The notes under the pieces are model-generated. The model was given only the letters and a program-made list of their open reading frames with translations. It did not search any database and was not told the origin of the DNA. A stretch of DNA of 59,046 nucleotides from Bacteroides sp. (GTDB taxonomy: Bacteria > Bacillota > Clostridia > Lachnospirales > Lachnospiraceae): the NCBI GenBank assembly GCA_023666705.1, contig JAMPBO010000019.1, positions 1 to 59,046 on the forward strand. Reading direction: 5' to 3'. A program made the translations under genes and the position numbers. This document shows, in pieces, positions 1-9,674 of this stretch (positions are counted from its first letter, which is position 1; each line of letters opens with the position of its first letter).

Positions 1-186
1 AGCGTATTTGCAGCCTACGTATTCACAGATTTGTTTTTCTATCTCGTTTATATTTTCACCTACTGTAGACAGCCAGTTTGTATCATAGGCTGCTTTCATA
101 TATGCAAGTTCGTCTCCATGCATCGTAGGCGAGGCAAGATACAATTTATGTTCAAAACCCTGAAACGTTTTACTGTGCTTGTACAT
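1..186 (-). CDS. DegT/DnrJ/EryC1/StrS-type sugar aminotransferase, 5' part only
   Basis: This is the N-terminal 62 codons of a gene that runs off the left edge. The translation contains LYLASPTMHGDELAYMKAAY and then DTNWLSTVGENINEIEKQ, followed by CEYVGCKYA, the usual opening of PLP-dependent sugar aminotransferases of the DegT family, which make amino sugars for polysaccharides or glycan modification. The start ATG (186-184) follows CAGGAAA and lies inside the last codons of the upstream zinc-ribbon gene, overlapping it by 17 bases, so the two are probably translationally coupled. The catalytic lysine region is outside the window, so activity cannot be judged. Family assignment rests on the conserved N-terminal block only. 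Confidence 0.75.
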   Translation of the reverse strand, partial: MYKHSKTFQGFEHKLYLASPTMHGDELAYMKAAYDTNWLSTVGENINEIEKQICEYVGCKYA

Positions 187-949
187 TTTCCTGTGTGTCC
201 TTATAACTTATTTTTTGTGTATAATATAAATGTTTCTTCTTTTCTCTGCTTTTGGCTTCCATGCGAAGCTGCCCGATGTTAATAACCGCAGATTTCTCAC
301 CGTTTTTTACATTGCCTGCACATACGGGACATCCGCAGCGTTTTGCCGAGGTTCTGTTAAATATGCAGGTGCTCCAAATATGTCCGTCCGCACAGATCCA
401 ATATGCCCGTTTCCCGGAATGGGGTCTCAATCTTTTGGGGTCGATTCCCTCGTTTTTCTCGTAACACCATTCCTTCATCAGCTCCGGATATAGGGTTGCC
501 AAGTCGTTATACCCCGGCCATGCCCTTTTACCCGAACAATACGGGCAGGCATTTCCCTTTAGTGCCCTATTGCCAACCGCCGCTTTCCATTCGTGTCCAT
601 TTTTACACAGCCACCAATAAATTTTATCTGTTCCTGCAGTTACATCCGCAGGCGATATCCCTTTATTTTTTTCAGGATGCCATTCCTTTGCCACCCCAGG
701 AAATAATGTAGCAAGGTCCGTAACACCTTTTATGGGAAGCTTTCCTGCACAATATGGGCAGCCTGAATGCTTTGATACCCTGTCCTTAACCTCCGCCTGC
801 CACAAATGACCGTTTTTGCAATGCCACCAAAGTCTGCAATGGGAAAATGCAGATAACTCCCTTGGTGAATAACCCCCATTGAGCGGCTCATCCCACTCCG
901 CCAAAATATTTTCCATGTCCATTTCAATACAATATTCTTCAAGAGTCAT
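170..949 (-). CDS. protein with three tandem treble-clef zinc-ribbon repeats
   Basis: A 259-aa protein made of three similar units of about 60 residues. Each has a W-x-C-xx-GH-xW half (residues about 42-50, 110-118, 175-184) followed by a CPYC or CPVC half. This is the pattern of the probable zinc-ribbon domain family PF14311/DUF4379, whose members often accompany restriction or modification genes; no catalytic domain is visible here. The ATG follows GGAAGTG at a normal distance. It sits directly upstream of, and overlaps, the sugar aminotransferase gene. The C-terminal 40 residues are lysine-rich and without zinc ligands. A nucleic-acid-binding role is inferred from the fold only. Confidence 0.7.
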   Translation of the reverse strand: MTLEEYCIEMDMENILAEWDEPLNGGYSPRELSAFSHCRLWWHCKNGHLWQAEVKDRVSKHSGCPYCAGKLPIKGVTDLATLFPGVAKEWHPEKNKGISPADVTAGTDKIYWWLCKNGHEWKAAVGNRALKGNACPYCSGKRAWPGYNDLATLYPELMKEWCYEKNEGIDPKRLRPHSGKRAYWICADGHIWSTCIFNRTSAKRCGCPVCAGNVKNGEKSAVINIGQLRMEAKSREKKKHLYYTQKISYKDTQENVQAQ

Positions 950-1007
950 AGCATTTGGTCACTTCCTTAACAAAGTAAAAATCCTGAAAAACGTCAAATT
1001 AAAATAT

Positions 1008-1048
1008 GTATCTTTAAAAGATACCAAAAGGGCATAGAAAACCCTTTT
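1008..1048. promoter_or_regulatory. 17-bp perfect palindrome and small hairpin in an intergenic gap
   Basis: GTATCTTTAAAAGATAC (1008-1024) is a perfect palindrome. It is followed by a hairpin AAAAGGG/CCCTTTT with a T-run on the plus strand (1026-1050). The gap 950-1157 has no gene. It may be an operator for one of the two HTH proteins next door or a terminator relic; nothing in the sequence decides. Confidence 0.3.
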
Positions 1049-1157
1049 TTCATATAATCAAAAAACCAATTTAGTGTATCCCTTATTGTCAAGCAATACT
1101 GATTACGCAAGCACTATCAATTGCTTACTTTCTTATAAATAGTTACAAAAATAAGAT

Positions 1158-1364
1158 TTAAGCAAAAAAGATTTTTTCAATTTGAGCTTTGGTCAAATTG
1201 TATCTTTTGATTATTTTTATAATCTCCCCCTGATTAAATTCTGCACCTCGTTGTTCATTAAGCTTTGCAGAAAATGTCGATACGGAAATTCCTAAAAAAC
1301 ACGCCAGAGTTTCATTTGTATCGCCAAAAAAAGTCATGATTTCCCGCAACATATCCCCATTCAT
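1158..1364 (-). CDS. small phage-repressor-like HTH protein
   Basis: A 68-aa protein beginning MNGDMLREIMTFFGDTNETL. The segment TLACFLGISVSTFSAKLNEQ reads as a helix-turn-helix like those of small DNA-binding proteins from Firmicute mobile elements, and the C-terminal INLTKAQIEKIFF-like helix is typical of that group. The reading frame is open further upstream to 1418, but GAGGTG lies nine bases before the ATG at 1364, so I use that start. It is divergent from the XRE gene at 1552, an arrangement common for regulators with a shared operator. The target is unknown. Confidence 0.6.
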   Translation of the reverse strand: MNGDMLREIMTFFGDTNETLACFLGISVSTFSAKLNEQRGAEFNQGEIIKIIKRYNLTKAQIEKIFFA

Positions 1365-1488
1365 TTCGTAAATCACCTCATTATGCCATGAATACAGCAT
1401 CAAAAATCGTTTCCCCATTAGTATCTTAATAAGCTACCAATTATTATATCAACATTTTAATATATGTCAATACATCTGAGTAAAATAT

Positions 1489-1517
1489 TTGATGTTACAC
1501 TTTGTTTATGCTACTAT
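1489..1517 (+). promoter_or_regulatory. sigma-A promoter of the XRE regulator
   Basis: TTGATG (1489-1494) and TACTAT (1512-1517) are separated by 17 bases, 35 bases upstream of the start codon at 1552. Confidence 0.55.
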
Positions 1518-1551
1518 AAAGGTACTATTGACAGAAAGAAGGAATTACACT

Positions 1552-1896
1552 ATGACAATGGGTGAATTGATACGATATCATCGCAAACGATTAGGATTGT
1601 CACAGGAGGAGCTGGGTAAATGCCTGAACCCACCTGTAAATAAAGCCGCTGTCAACAAGTGGGAAACAGGTACGGTAGAGAACATTCGGCGTACGCATAT
1701 CAAGCAATTATCAAACAAATTTATGATATCCCCCTCTGACTTAATGTGCTGGGATACCGACAACCCGGATGAGACAATCATGGACGATGATACGCAAAAG
1801 CTTATTGCCGTTTTTTCTTTGTTAAATGAAGACGGGAAGGCAGAGATAGTCAAATATGCACATTACATTTCTTCCCGAAAAGAGTATAGAAAATAA
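1552..1896 (+). CDS. XRE-family transcriptional regulator
   Basis: A 114-aa protein whose first 65 residues are a Cro/CI-type helix-turn-helix (MGELIRYHRKRLGLSQEELG, then INKWETG-like VNKWETGTVENIRR). The C-terminal part (LIAVFSLLNEDGKAEIVKYA) resembles the short tail of small chromosomal or element-borne repressors. The frame is open from 1489, but AGAAGGA precedes the ATG at 1552 by nine bases and the promoter at 1489-1517 would lie inside the longer version. It ends just before a strong bidirectional terminator shared with the chemotaxis operon. Its operator was not identified. Confidence 0.75.
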   Translation: MTMGELIRYHRKRLGLSQEELGKCLNPPVNKAAVNKWETGTVENIRRTHIKQLSNKFMISPSDLMCWDTDNPDETIMDDDTQKLIAVFSLLNEDGKAEIVKYAHYISSRKEYRK

Positions 1897-1905
1897 GATA
1901 AATAT

Positions 1906-1942
1906 AAAAGACCGCTTTTACAGTATGCAAAAGCGGTCTTTT
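1906..1942. terminator. bidirectional intrinsic terminator
   Basis: A 14-bp stem AAAAGACCGCTTTT/AAAAGCGGTCTTTT with a nine-base loop and T-runs on both strands, between the XRE gene (+) and mcp (-), ending both transcripts. Confidence 0.85.
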
Positions 1943-1976
1943 ATTCAATATTATCCCAAATTATCTGGTCTTATAA

Positions 1977-3449
1977 TCAATACTTACCAAAATCATCGCC
2001 AAGTGAAATCACCTGCTCGTTTGAATTTGATACAGACGATGAAGAATAGGATGAGCCACCATATGAGGATGAGCTTGCATGTCCTGATCCTAAATTGTAG
2101 ATAGAAAGCATCTCTCTCATTCTGGAAGCCTGGTTTGATAATTCCTCGCTGGCAGCCGCACACTCCTCACTTGTAGCAGAGTTTGTCTGTACAACCTGTG
2201 ATACCTGTGTAATTGCCTGCTCGATCTGAGCCACTGCAGTTGCCTGATAGTTGGAGGACTCTGCAATACCATTGATGATTCCTTCGCTTTCCTTTACAAC
2301 CTTGGAAATCTCCTCCATAGCCTTTGCTGTATCTTCTGCAATCTTAGAACCTGCATGTACTCTTTCGATAGACTCCTCGATAAGCTCAGCAGTCTCAGCT
2401 GATGCTGCAGCACTCTTAGCAGCAAGACTTCTTACTTCCTCTGCAACAACTGCAAATCCCTTTCCTGCCTCACCTGCTCTTGCTGCCTCAACAGCTGCAT
2501 TTAATGCAAGAATGTTTGTCTGGAATGCGATATCGTCAATTGTCTTAATAATCTTTGAAATACTCTCTGATGATTTATTAATATCCTGCATGGAAACCAT
2601 CATATCCTGCATCTGTTTGTTACCCTTAAGTACATCCTCGATTGCAAGTCCCACAAGGTTAGCTGCTGCATTTGCCTCCTCAGCATTTGCCTTTGTCTTG
2701 TCAGCAATCTCGTCGATGGATGCAGTAATCTGCTCAATTGCACTTGCCTGCTCGGTAGAGCCCTGAGCCAATGCCTGACTGGCACTTGCTACCTGTGAAG
2801 AGCTTACTGTTACCTGTGAGCCTGCATCGCTGATGTTTGACAAAGCATGAAGGTTGTCATCAACCAACTTCTTAAGTGCACTTGTCAATACGTCATCACT
2901 TGACTTAACATCAACCTGAACGGTAAGGTTACCATTTGCAACCTCTTCAGCAATCTGAGCCTGATACTTCATGTTGTTGATAACATGTGTATACTCGTCA
3001 ACTAACTCACCAAACTCATCGTTGTTATATTTAACCATCTCAATGTCCACACGTCCTGCGGCGATATCCTTTGCAGCACTTGACAGCTGCTCAACTGACT
3101 GTCTGATTGTCTTAATCAGGGATGCAGCCAGGAATACTGTAATTAATACAGAGATTACTACCATACCAAAGCTGAATAAATCGGATCTTGATGCAAGTTG
3201 CTCGACGCTTTCTAAAGCATGGCTCTGTGAAGCCGAAATTGCATCTATCATCACCTGTGCCTTTGATTCATCTGCACCGATTTCCTGCATTGTTTCCTCG
3301 ATTTCCTGTAGCTCCTGCTTCTGCGTCTCAGCAACTCTGTCACTGATATTACCAATTGCACTCATTCCAATCAGCACATTTATAATTATAAATATAGTTG
3401 GAACGACAAAGCCTATAATCATTTTTGTTTTCATCTTCATGTCTTTCAT
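1977..3449 (-). CDS. methyl-accepting chemotaxis protein
   Basis: A 490-aa transducer. Transmembrane helix 1 is at about residues 9-30 and helix 2 at about 92-113, enclosing only some 60 residues, so there is no room for a large ligand-binding domain. A HAMP domain follows, with a second HAMP-like stretch, then a long coiled coil. The signalling hairpin contains the near-invariant [20 protein letters not shown]. The tail is Ser/Gly rich and lacks an obvious CheR-tethering pentapeptide. The ATG follows GGAGAGG inside the last codons of cheW, two bases after its stop. As last gene of the che operon it is probably the dedicated receptor of this CheA/CheW pair. Confidence 0.95.
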   Translation of the reverse strand: MKDMKMKTKMIIGFVVPTIFIIINVLIGMSAIGNISDRVAETQKQELQEIEETMQEIGADESKAQVMIDAISASQSHALESVEQLASRSDLFSFGMVVISVLITVFLAASLIKTIRQSVEQLSSAAKDIAAGRVDIEMVKYNNDEFGELVDEYTHVINNMKYQAQIAEEVANGNLTVQVDVKSSDDVLTSALKKLVDDNLHALSNISDAGSQVTVSSSQVASASQALAQGSTEQASAIEQITASIDEIADKTKANAEEANAAANLVGLAIEDVLKGNKQMQDMMVSMQDINKSSESISKIIKTIDDIAFQTNILALNAAVEAARAGEAGKGFAVVAEEVRSLAAKSAAASAETAELIEESIERVHAGSKIAEDTAKAMEEISKVVKESEGIINGIAESSNYQATAVAQIEQAITQVSQVVQTNSATSEECAAASEELSNQASRMREMLSIYNLGSGHASSSSYGGSSYSSSSVSNSNEQVISLGDDFGKY

Positions 3450-3451
3450 AA

Positions 3452-3997
3452 TTATACCTCTCCTTCTTCATTTAAATCACTTGCTTGTTCCATAACCGAT
3501 AAATCTTCATCATTTAATAATTTATCCGGATCCAACAGCAGTTTAACAGCGGTTCCTACTTTACCAATACCATAAACATACTTGTTTTGCGCCTTTTCCG
3601 CATGTCCTATCTTAGGCGGTGGAAGAATGTTATCTTCATTAATCTCAACCACCTCTGCGATTTTCTCAACAATCAAGCCCACTACAGTTGATTTTACATT
3701 AATGACAATGATACATGTTCTATCATTATACTCTATCGGCTTTTGCTTAAACCGCAGTCGGACATCAATGACAGGGACAACCTTTCCCCTTAAGTTGATA
3801 AGGCCTTTAATATAATCCTCTGTTTCAGGAATCGCCGTAATTTCCTGCATCTGGATAATTTCGTTTACATACTGGATTGCCAGCCCGAAATATTCATTTC
3901 CAGATTTGAAAGTCATATATTTACCCTTTTCATTGCTGTCATCGTTTGATTTAACCTTGGGTTCTGTTTCCTGCTTTTTAACTTCGCTTGCCTCCAT
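3452..3997 (-). CDS. cheW: chemotaxis coupling protein CheW
   Basis: A 181-aa CheW-like SH3-pair protein, which bridges receptors to CheA. The first 25 residues are a charged extension rich in Lys and Glu. The core begins at [20 protein letters not shown] and has the usual [17 protein letters not shown] motif and the RTCIIVINV strand. Its stop overlaps the ribosome site of mcp. It follows cheA with a 25-base gap. Nothing suggests loss of function. Confidence 0.95.
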   Translation of the reverse strand: MEASEVKKQETEPKVKSNDDSNEKGKYMTFKSGNEYFGLAIQYVNEIIQMQEITAIPETEDYIKGLINLRGKVVPVIDVRLRFKQKPIEYNDRTCIIVINVKSTVVGLIVEKIAEVVEINEDNILPPPKIGHAEKAQNKYVYGIGKVGTAVKLLLDPDKLLNDEDLSVMEQASDLNEEGEV

Positions 3998-4022
3998 ATG
4001 ACTACCCTTCCTTTCTATAATT

Positions 4023-6209
4023 TTATTCCACTATCCCGGCGGCATCCAATATCAGGGCAATGCTTCCATCGCCAAGCTGTGTACATCCGGACAGTCCTTT
4101 CACTTTCTTTATGTATGACGGAATCGGCTTAACTACTATCTCCTGTTCTCCGATAAGCTTATCGACTAACAGGCAGACCCTGTGCTCCTCAACCTCGAGA
4201 ATTAAAATTACACCTTCTTCAACGTTTTCACGGTAGTCCTTCAGGTCGTACCATCTGCCAAGTCTGAGCAGTGGATAACATTCTCCACGTATCATGATGT
4301 ATTCATCGCCATTTGGCTCATAAATCATCATGTCCTCTCTCACCCGGACAAATTCCTTAATTACACCTGTCTCCAAAACAAAGGAAGAATGTCCTACCTC
4401 CAAAACGATACCATCAATAATTGCGAGTGTCAATGGAATTTTCAGGCTCATTGTGCTGCCCATGCCCGGTGTGCTCTCTATGTCAAGTGCACCACCGATT
4501 GACTGGATATTTTGGACTACGACGTCCATTCCAACTCCTCGTCCTGAGTACTCCGTTACCTCCTCATTTGTTGAAAATCCCGGAAGTGTGATAAACTGGT
4601 ATACCTCTTTGTCCTTGTAGGCTTCATCCGGTTTATTGTCATCCAGCAAGCCCTGCTTCCTTGCTTTTGCAAGTATCTTTTCCCTGTCAAGACCTCTTCC
4701 ATCGTCCTGAACACTAATCCAAACCTTTCCTGCTTCGGTCTTCGCCGACAGGGTAACTTTTCCTTTCGCAGACTTGCCACTATCAACACGTTCTTCCTTA
4801 TCTTCAATTCCGTGATCAACGGAATTTCTTACAATATGCATCAGCGGGTCAGAGATTTTCTCGATAATATTTTTATCAACCTCCGTATGCTCACCAATCA
4901 TTTCAAACTCAATATCTTTTCCAAGCTTTCTGGATACATCAAATACGATACGGTTCATCTTCTGGAATACATTAGAAAGAGAAACCATTCGCATGGACAT
5001 GATAACATCCTGTAAGTCAGTGGAAATCTTGGACAATTGACCTGCTGCCTTGTTAAACCGGTCAAGGTTAAGCCCCGGCACCTTCAAATCCGGATTTTGC
5101 AGTACAACGGATTCTGAAATAACCAGCTCTCCAATCAAATCCATCAACTGATCCATCTTCTTGACATTTACGCTGATAAAGGCATCCTTATTTCCTTTTT
5201 TGTCCTTTGCAAGCTTCTTTGCTTTGCCCGGCTCCTTGGATTTAATGACGAAATCACCAGGTGCCATCTTCGGCTTTTCTTTTGGTTTTTCCTTTGGCTT
5301 TTCTTTCGGTGCCTCCACCTTTTCTGCAGTTGCTTCCTTAATCTCAGGCTGCGTCCGTGTTTCGATGTCCTCCACGCTGGAATCCAAATCGATGACGGTT
5401 TCTTCCTGCTCGCCGAAATCAAAGCCCTGAAGGAATTCTTCAGCCTTACATTCAAAGATATCTACCTTTTGAATGTCATATCCCTCACTGATATATTTTC
5501 GGATTTCTTCCTCACCGCATTGTGCCTGCAAAAGAATCCGGAAGCCTTCCTCCAAAATAGTTGCGGCACTCTGCTCGTCCGAAATAATATCCTCAGGAGA
5601 ATACAGCAAATCCTCTGCAATTTCCTTTAAGGCATATACTGTCTTGTAAGCATGTACATTTGCCATCTCCGTTTCAGGATAAAACGTAAGGTAAATCTTG
5701 TAAAAACGGCTGTCACTTGTAGCAACAGGAGCGATATAAAACTGCTTTGGCTCCTCATGTACGTTTTCAGCAGGCGGCTCCTTGCCTCCCTCTGCGTCTC
5801 CGTTTTTAACTTTGTTCAGAAACTTGTCAAGACCCGCTATAATCTCACTGGCGTCACCGTCTACGGGGTCGCCGTTCCGAATCTTTTCCATTTCGTTGGA
5901 AATGAAATCCTCTACCTCTAACACATGCTCCACAAGCTCTAAATGTGGCACATGTTCAGGGTGTGACTCTCTCAAATAATAGAATACATCCTCCAGCTTA
6001 TGCGAAACAGCAGTGATATCATCAAACATCATGATACCCGAAGAGCCTTTAATGGTATGCATCGCCCTGAATATCTCATTTATGCTGTCTTCGTCAAAGC
6101 ATTCTGCATCCTTCTGTTCAAGAACCGTTTCCTGAAGCTGTTCCAATAACTGCCCATTCTCAAACAGATACATATCCAGCATGCCGTCTGTACTAAATTC
6201 TTCAGCCAT
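4023..6209 (-). CDS. cheA: chemotaxis histidine kinase CheA
   Basis: A 728-aa class II histidine kinase with all five domains. P1 (Hpt) carries the phospho-accepting His at about residue 51 in MHTIKGSSG. A P2-like domain follows at about 160-270, then a linker with a KEKP triplet repeat, the P3 dimerisation helices, the P4 ATPase with NSVDHGIE, DDGRGLD and SGRGVGMDV boxes, and a CheW-like P5 domain. The frame is open to 6236, but AAAGGAG lies six bases before the ATG at 6209 and none precedes the upstream ATG. It should phosphorylate the CheY and CheB encoded just upstream. Confidence 0.95.
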   Translation of the reverse strand: MAEEFSTDGMLDMYLFENGQLLEQLQETVLEQKDAECFDEDSINEIFRAMHTIKGSSGIMMFDDITAVSHKLEDVFYYLRESHPEHVPHLELVEHVLEVEDFISNEMEKIRNGDPVDGDASEIIAGLDKFLNKVKNGDAEGGKEPPAENVHEEPKQFYIAPVATSDSRFYKIYLTFYPETEMANVHAYKTVYALKEIAEDLLYSPEDIISDEQSAATILEEGFRILLQAQCGEEEIRKYISEGYDIQKVDIFECKAEEFLQGFDFGEQEETVIDLDSSVEDIETRTQPEIKEATAEKVEAPKEKPKEKPKEKPKMAPGDFVIKSKEPGKAKKLAKDKKGNKDAFISVNVKKMDQLMDLIGELVISESVVLQNPDLKVPGLNLDRFNKAAGQLSKISTDLQDVIMSMRMVSLSNVFQKMNRIVFDVSRKLGKDIEFEMIGEHTEVDKNIIEKISDPLMHIVRNSVDHGIEDKEERVDSGKSAKGKVTLSAKTEAGKVWISVQDDGRGLDREKILAKARKQGLLDDNKPDEAYKDKEVYQFITLPGFSTNEEVTEYSGRGVGMDVVVQNIQSIGGALDIESTPGMGSTMSLKIPLTLAIIDGIVLEVGHSSFVLETGVIKEFVRVREDMMIYEPNGDEYIMIRGECYPLLRLGRWYDLKDYRENVEEGVILILEVEEHRVCLLVDKLIGEQEIVVKPIPSYIKKVKGLSGCTQLGDGSIALILDAAGIVE

Positions 6210-6248
6210 ATACTTCTCCTTTCCTCTAGCATTCAAATATGTTTTTAA

Positions 6249-6641
6249 CTAAATAACATTCAGTTTTTTTAGTGCCTGCTCGAAGCGGTCCTGATCGATG
6301 GGTTTTCCTGAATATATCGTACAACCCAGTTCAAATGCCATCTTGACATTATCTTCACTATTTAATGCAGTAGTCATAATAACCTTTACTGCCTCATCCT
6401 CCGGAATATTTCTTTCCTTTTCCAGATTGCGGATTCCAACAAGTGCCTGATAACCATCCATGACCGGCATCATAATGTCAAGACACACTAAATCATACGG
6501 GTCTCCATCCTCTAAAGCCATCATAAATGCGTCCACTGCTTCCATACCATCCACAGTCACATCACATTCACCATACTTAGATAAGAATTTTGTCATAAAT
6601 TTCCTTGTCGCAAAATCGTCTTCTGACAATAAAATCTTCAT
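6249..6641 (-). CDS. cheY: CheY-like single-domain response regulator
   Basis: A 130-aa REC domain with the acidic pair at residues 8-9 (EDD), the phospho-acceptor Asp55 in DLVCLDIMMPVMDGYQ, the switch Thr in VIMTTA and the conserved Lys in SGKPID. It is the presumed diffusible output of CheA acting on the flagellar switch. It lies between cheB and cheA in the operon, with 58 and 39 bases of spacing. No effector domain is present. Confidence 0.9.
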   Translation of the reverse strand: MKILLSEDDFATRKFMTKFLSKYGECDVTVDGMEAVDAFMMALEDGDPYDLVCLDIMMPVMDGYQALVGIRNLEKERNIPEDEAVKVIMTTALNSEDNVKMAFELGCTIYSGKPIDQDRFEQALKKLNVI

Positions 6642-6699
6642 GCCTGCTCTCCTTTACATTTTATTTAAATGAAGCGTTTTATAAGCGCTGCAATTCATT

Positions 6700-7737
6700 T
6701 TATCTGATTTTGTTTAACAGTGAGTACGTCCTCGCCGAAATATCAGACAGCTTTTCCTGATACTCGACTGCACCCAAGTCATATGCAACCTTCGGCATAC
6801 CGTAAACCACGCAGGTAGATTCATCCTGACCAATGGTTTTGGCACCTGCCTTTCTCATTTGCAAAAGTCCTTTTGCACCGTCTCCTCCCATTCCTGTCAA
6901 AATAATTCCGACAGCGTCAGGACCTGCCAGCTTTGCAACGGAGTCAAACAAAACATCTACGGAAGGACAATGTCCGTTTACTCTCGGACCTGCCTTACAC
7001 TCTACCTGATACACGCCGTTTACCTTGACAAGACGCATATGCCTGTCACCTCCTGGTGCAATCAACATATGTCCGGGCAGAACCCTGTCACCTGTCTCTG
7101 CCTCCTTCACCTGGATACGGCACTGGTCATTTAACCTCTTTGCATACATCTTTGTAAATCCCGGTGGCATATGCTGTACAACAACAACACCGGGGATATC
7201 GGTTCCAAAGCCTTTTACAACATCAAAAATCGCCTCTGTACCTCCCGTGGAGGCTCCGATAGCCACAATGAGATTACTCTTGCCTGCTGCAAGATGCTGC
7301 TGTTGCTGGTTATTCATCATGACCGTTTTCTTTATATTGCTAATCTTTGCTGTAGAAGCAATCTTGATTTTTACTAAAAGCTCATTTTTGATAAAGTCCT
7401 CCAGCTGTGCACGGTTTGTCACAGCAGGCTTGGCAACAAAATCCACGGCTCCTGCCTGCATCGCATCAAATACCTTGTCACTTAAAGAGCTGATTACAAC
7501 AACAGGTAGCGGATATTGTGGTATCAATTTACGCAAAAACTCGATTCCGCTCATCCTCGGAAGCTCGACGTCCAACGTCATAACATCCGGCTTGAGCTTT
7601 AATATTGCGTCTCTTGCCTCAAATGGATCCTTTGCCGTTCCTACTACCTTGATTGCCGGATCCTTGCCCAAATTCTGGACAAGCAGCTCCCGAAACACTA
7701 AGGAATCCTCTACGATTAAAACCTTGATTGGCTGCAT
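6700..7737 (-). CDS. cheB: chemotaxis protein-glutamate methylesterase CheB
   Basis: A 345-aa two-domain enzyme. The N-terminal REC domain has Asp56 in VMTLDVELPRMSG. The C-terminal methylesterase/deamidase domain has the catalytic Ser in AIGASTGGTEAI, His in VVQHMPPGFT and Asp in LTGMGGDGAKG. It removes methyl groups from receptor glutamates and deamidates glutamines, providing adaptation opposite to CheR, whose gene ends nine bases upstream. It should be activated by phosphate from CheA. Confidence 0.97.
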   Translation of the reverse strand: MQPIKVLIVEDSLVFRELLVQNLGKDPAIKVVGTAKDPFEARDAILKLKPDVMTLDVELPRMSGIEFLRKLIPQYPLPVVVISSLSDKVFDAMQAGAVDFVAKPAVTNRAQLEDFIKNELLVKIKIASTAKISNIKKTVMMNNQQQQHLAAGKSNLIVAIGASTGGTEAIFDVVKGFGTDIPGVVVVQHMPPGFTKMYAKRLNDQCRIQVKEAETGDRVLPGHMLIAPGGDRHMRLVKVNGVYQVECKAGPRVNGHCPSVDVLFDSVAKLAGPDAVGIILTGMGGDGAKGLLQMRKAGAKTIGQDESTCVVYGMPKVAYDLGAVEYQEKLSDISARTYSLLNKIR

Positions 7738-7746
7738 TACTTATCA

Positions 7747-8562
7747 CTACCCTTCTCTTTTCCTAAATATTGACGGTTGAATAATTTGAAATGGTGTACT
7801 TCCACGGTCAAGGGTTTCTGTCGTTCCTATGAACAGATAGCCTCCCGGCTCCAAAGCATCATATATTTTTTGTACTAACACACGTTTTGTTGGTTCATCA
7901 AAATATATCATAACATTTCTCATAAATATTGTATGCATTTTCTTTTTAAACGGAAATGGATCCATCAGGTTAAATTTGCGGAAAATAACCTGACTTTTCA
8001 GTTCATCCGTCACTCTGTACTGACTTCCGTTATTTATCGCCTTGAAGAAATGTCTTTTCCATGACTCCGGCATCTTGGCAAGCTGGTCCGCATTGTAAAC
8101 ACCTGCCATCGCCTGCTGCAGTACGCCCGTTGACAAATCTGTTGCCAACAGCTTCATGTCCCACTGGTTTTTTTCCAGTCCGAAAAAGTCAGCCAGCGTC
8201 ATTGCAATCATATAAGGCTCCTCGCCTGTTGATGCTGCTCCGCACCATACACGCACGTCCTTTCTGCTACTCTCCTTTTTCTTGACCCAAGGCAGTACTT
8301 CATGCTTGAAATACTCAAAATGTTCAAATTCTCTCATAAAATATGTATGATTCGTTGTCAGGAAATCTACCAGTTTTTTCTCCAGCTGACCTGATTTGTC
8401 TTTCTCAACGTCATCCATAAAGGCAGTAAAACTCTTCCAGCCTCCTGATTTGATATAATTCTCAAGCCGTCCGTTTACAATAACCTTTTTCTGGCTCAGG
8501 TCTATACCATATCTCTGTTTCACATAAACTGAAATCCTTAAAAACTCCTCATTTGTTATCAT
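7747..8562 (-). CDS. cheR: chemotaxis protein methyltransferase CheR
   Basis: A 271-aa SAM-dependent methyltransferase that methylates receptor glutamates. The N-terminal helical domain spans about residues 1-75, followed by the SAM-binding domain with VRVWCGAASTGEEPYMIAMT, the usual CheR motif I, and RNVMIYFDEPTKRVLVQKIY. Length and order match the family. It is followed at once by cheB. Confidence 0.97.
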   Translation of the reverse strand: MITNEEFLRISVYVKQRYGIDLSQKKVIVNGRLENYIKSGGWKSFTAFMDDVEKDKSGQLEKKLVDFLTTNHTYFMREFEHFEYFKHEVLPWVKKKESSRKDVRVWCGAASTGEEPYMIAMTLADFFGLEKNQWDMKLLATDLSTGVLQQAMAGVYNADQLAKMPESWKRHFFKAINNGSQYRVTDELKSQVIFRKFNLMDPFPFKKKMHTIFMRNVMIYFDEPTKRVLVQKIYDALEPGGYLFIGTTETLDRGSTPFQIIQPSIFRKREG

Positions 8563-8604
8563 ACATACACGCCTCCCGTAAAATAACTTAAATTAATAAT
8601 TTAT

Positions 8605-9657
8605 TTAATACAATTGACGCAATATTTTACAAAAGATTTCAAAAATATCAGGATTAAATTTTATGCCTGCCTCCGCTTTCATCATCTCAACCGCTTTTTC
8701 TTTTGAGTAATTTCCCTCCCCGGTCAGTATGCAGTACCGTTCAACAACAGCAACAATCTGTGCTGCAAGAGGAATCTCCTCTTTTGAAATAGCATTCGGA
8801 TATCCGCTTCCATCCCAATTTTCATGGTGGCAGCGTGCAATATCAATAGCTACACTGATAAAATCATTATAATCACTATTGACGTGTAAGTCCTCTAAAA
8901 GCTTAGCACCAATATTCGTATGACTGCGTACGATGGCAACTTCCTCATCCGTCAATTTTGTTTTCTTTTGCAGAATCTCTTTCGAAATACCGATGTTTCC
9001 TATATCGCAAAGAGGTGCTGCTAACTCTATTGCATCAATGTAAGTATCTGAAATCTGTGTCTCAAACAATGGCGAAAGCTGCATGCCCTGTGCCAAAATC
9101 CTGCAATTATGACCAATGCGTTCCACATGCTCCTTTTCATAATCGCTGTTTTGAGCCGCAATATTTGCCATTGCATATAAAATATTTTTTTTCTCATTTT
9201 CCATCTGTGCCAGCTGTTCACTTACGGAAATCTGAAGCTTTCGGTTCATTTCCTTAAGTTCACGTTTTACCTCATGCAGACGCAGATGAACTCCGACACG
9301 TGCCTGTACCACTGCGGCAATGAACGGCTTTGTAATATAGTCCTCACCGCCCAGCGAAAAGCCCTCAATAATATCCTTCGGATCATCAAATGCCGAAATG
9401 AAAACAACAGGGATATCCTTTGTGTCTCTATTTTTTTTCAAAATTCTGCAAAGCTCGTATCCGTCCATTCCCGGCATGGAAATATCCGTTAAAATCAGCT
9501 CAGGCAACATTTCCTTTAAAATCTCCAGTGCCTGCTCCCCGCTTTCTGCCAAAACAGGGTCACAATTCATATCCTTTATAATTTCTCCCAGTATTTCCCT
9601 GTTTGTCTCTACATCGTCTATAATTAAAATCTTTGCCTTGCCTGCGTCCCTGTTCAT
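8605..9657 (-). CDS. response regulator with degenerate HD-GYP output domain
   Basis: A 350-aa protein with an N-terminal REC domain (Asp58 in LILTDISMPGMDGYELC), a coiled linker and an HD-GYP-type domain. The GYP end is intact (CHHENWDGSGYP), but the HD dyad reads LCDIGN instead of LHDIGK, and the later DxxDAL stretch reads VVERYCILTG. Several metal ligands of c-di-GMP phosphodiesterases are therefore missing, so it may be a binder rather than an enzyme. GGAG before the ATG at 9657 supports this start rather than the overlapping one at 9675. It follows the kinase gene and probably receives its phosphate. Confidence 0.88.
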   Translation of the reverse strand: MNRDAGKAKILIIDDVETNREILGEIIKDMNCDPVLAESGEQALEILKEMLPELILTDISMPGMDGYELCRILKKNRDTKDIPVVFISAFDDPKDIIEGFSLGGEDYITKPFIAAVVQARVGVHLRLHEVKRELKEMNRKLQISVSEQLAQMENEKKNILYAMANIAAQNSDYEKEHVERIGHNCRILAQGMQLSPLFETQISDTYIDAIELAAPLCDIGNIGISKEILQKKTKLTDEEVAIVRSHTNIGAKLLEDLHVNSDYNDFISVAIDIARCHHENWDGSGYPNAISKEEIPLAAQIVAVVERYCILTGEGNYSKEKAVEMMKAEAGIKFNPDIFEIFCKILRQLY

Positions 9658-9674
9658 GTGCTCACTCCTCATCA

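Noticed and set aside
2251-2766. Long plus-strand frames inside mcp and other che genes
   Set aside because: They are shadows of strongly supported minus-strand genes and have no ribosome sites or recognisable domains.
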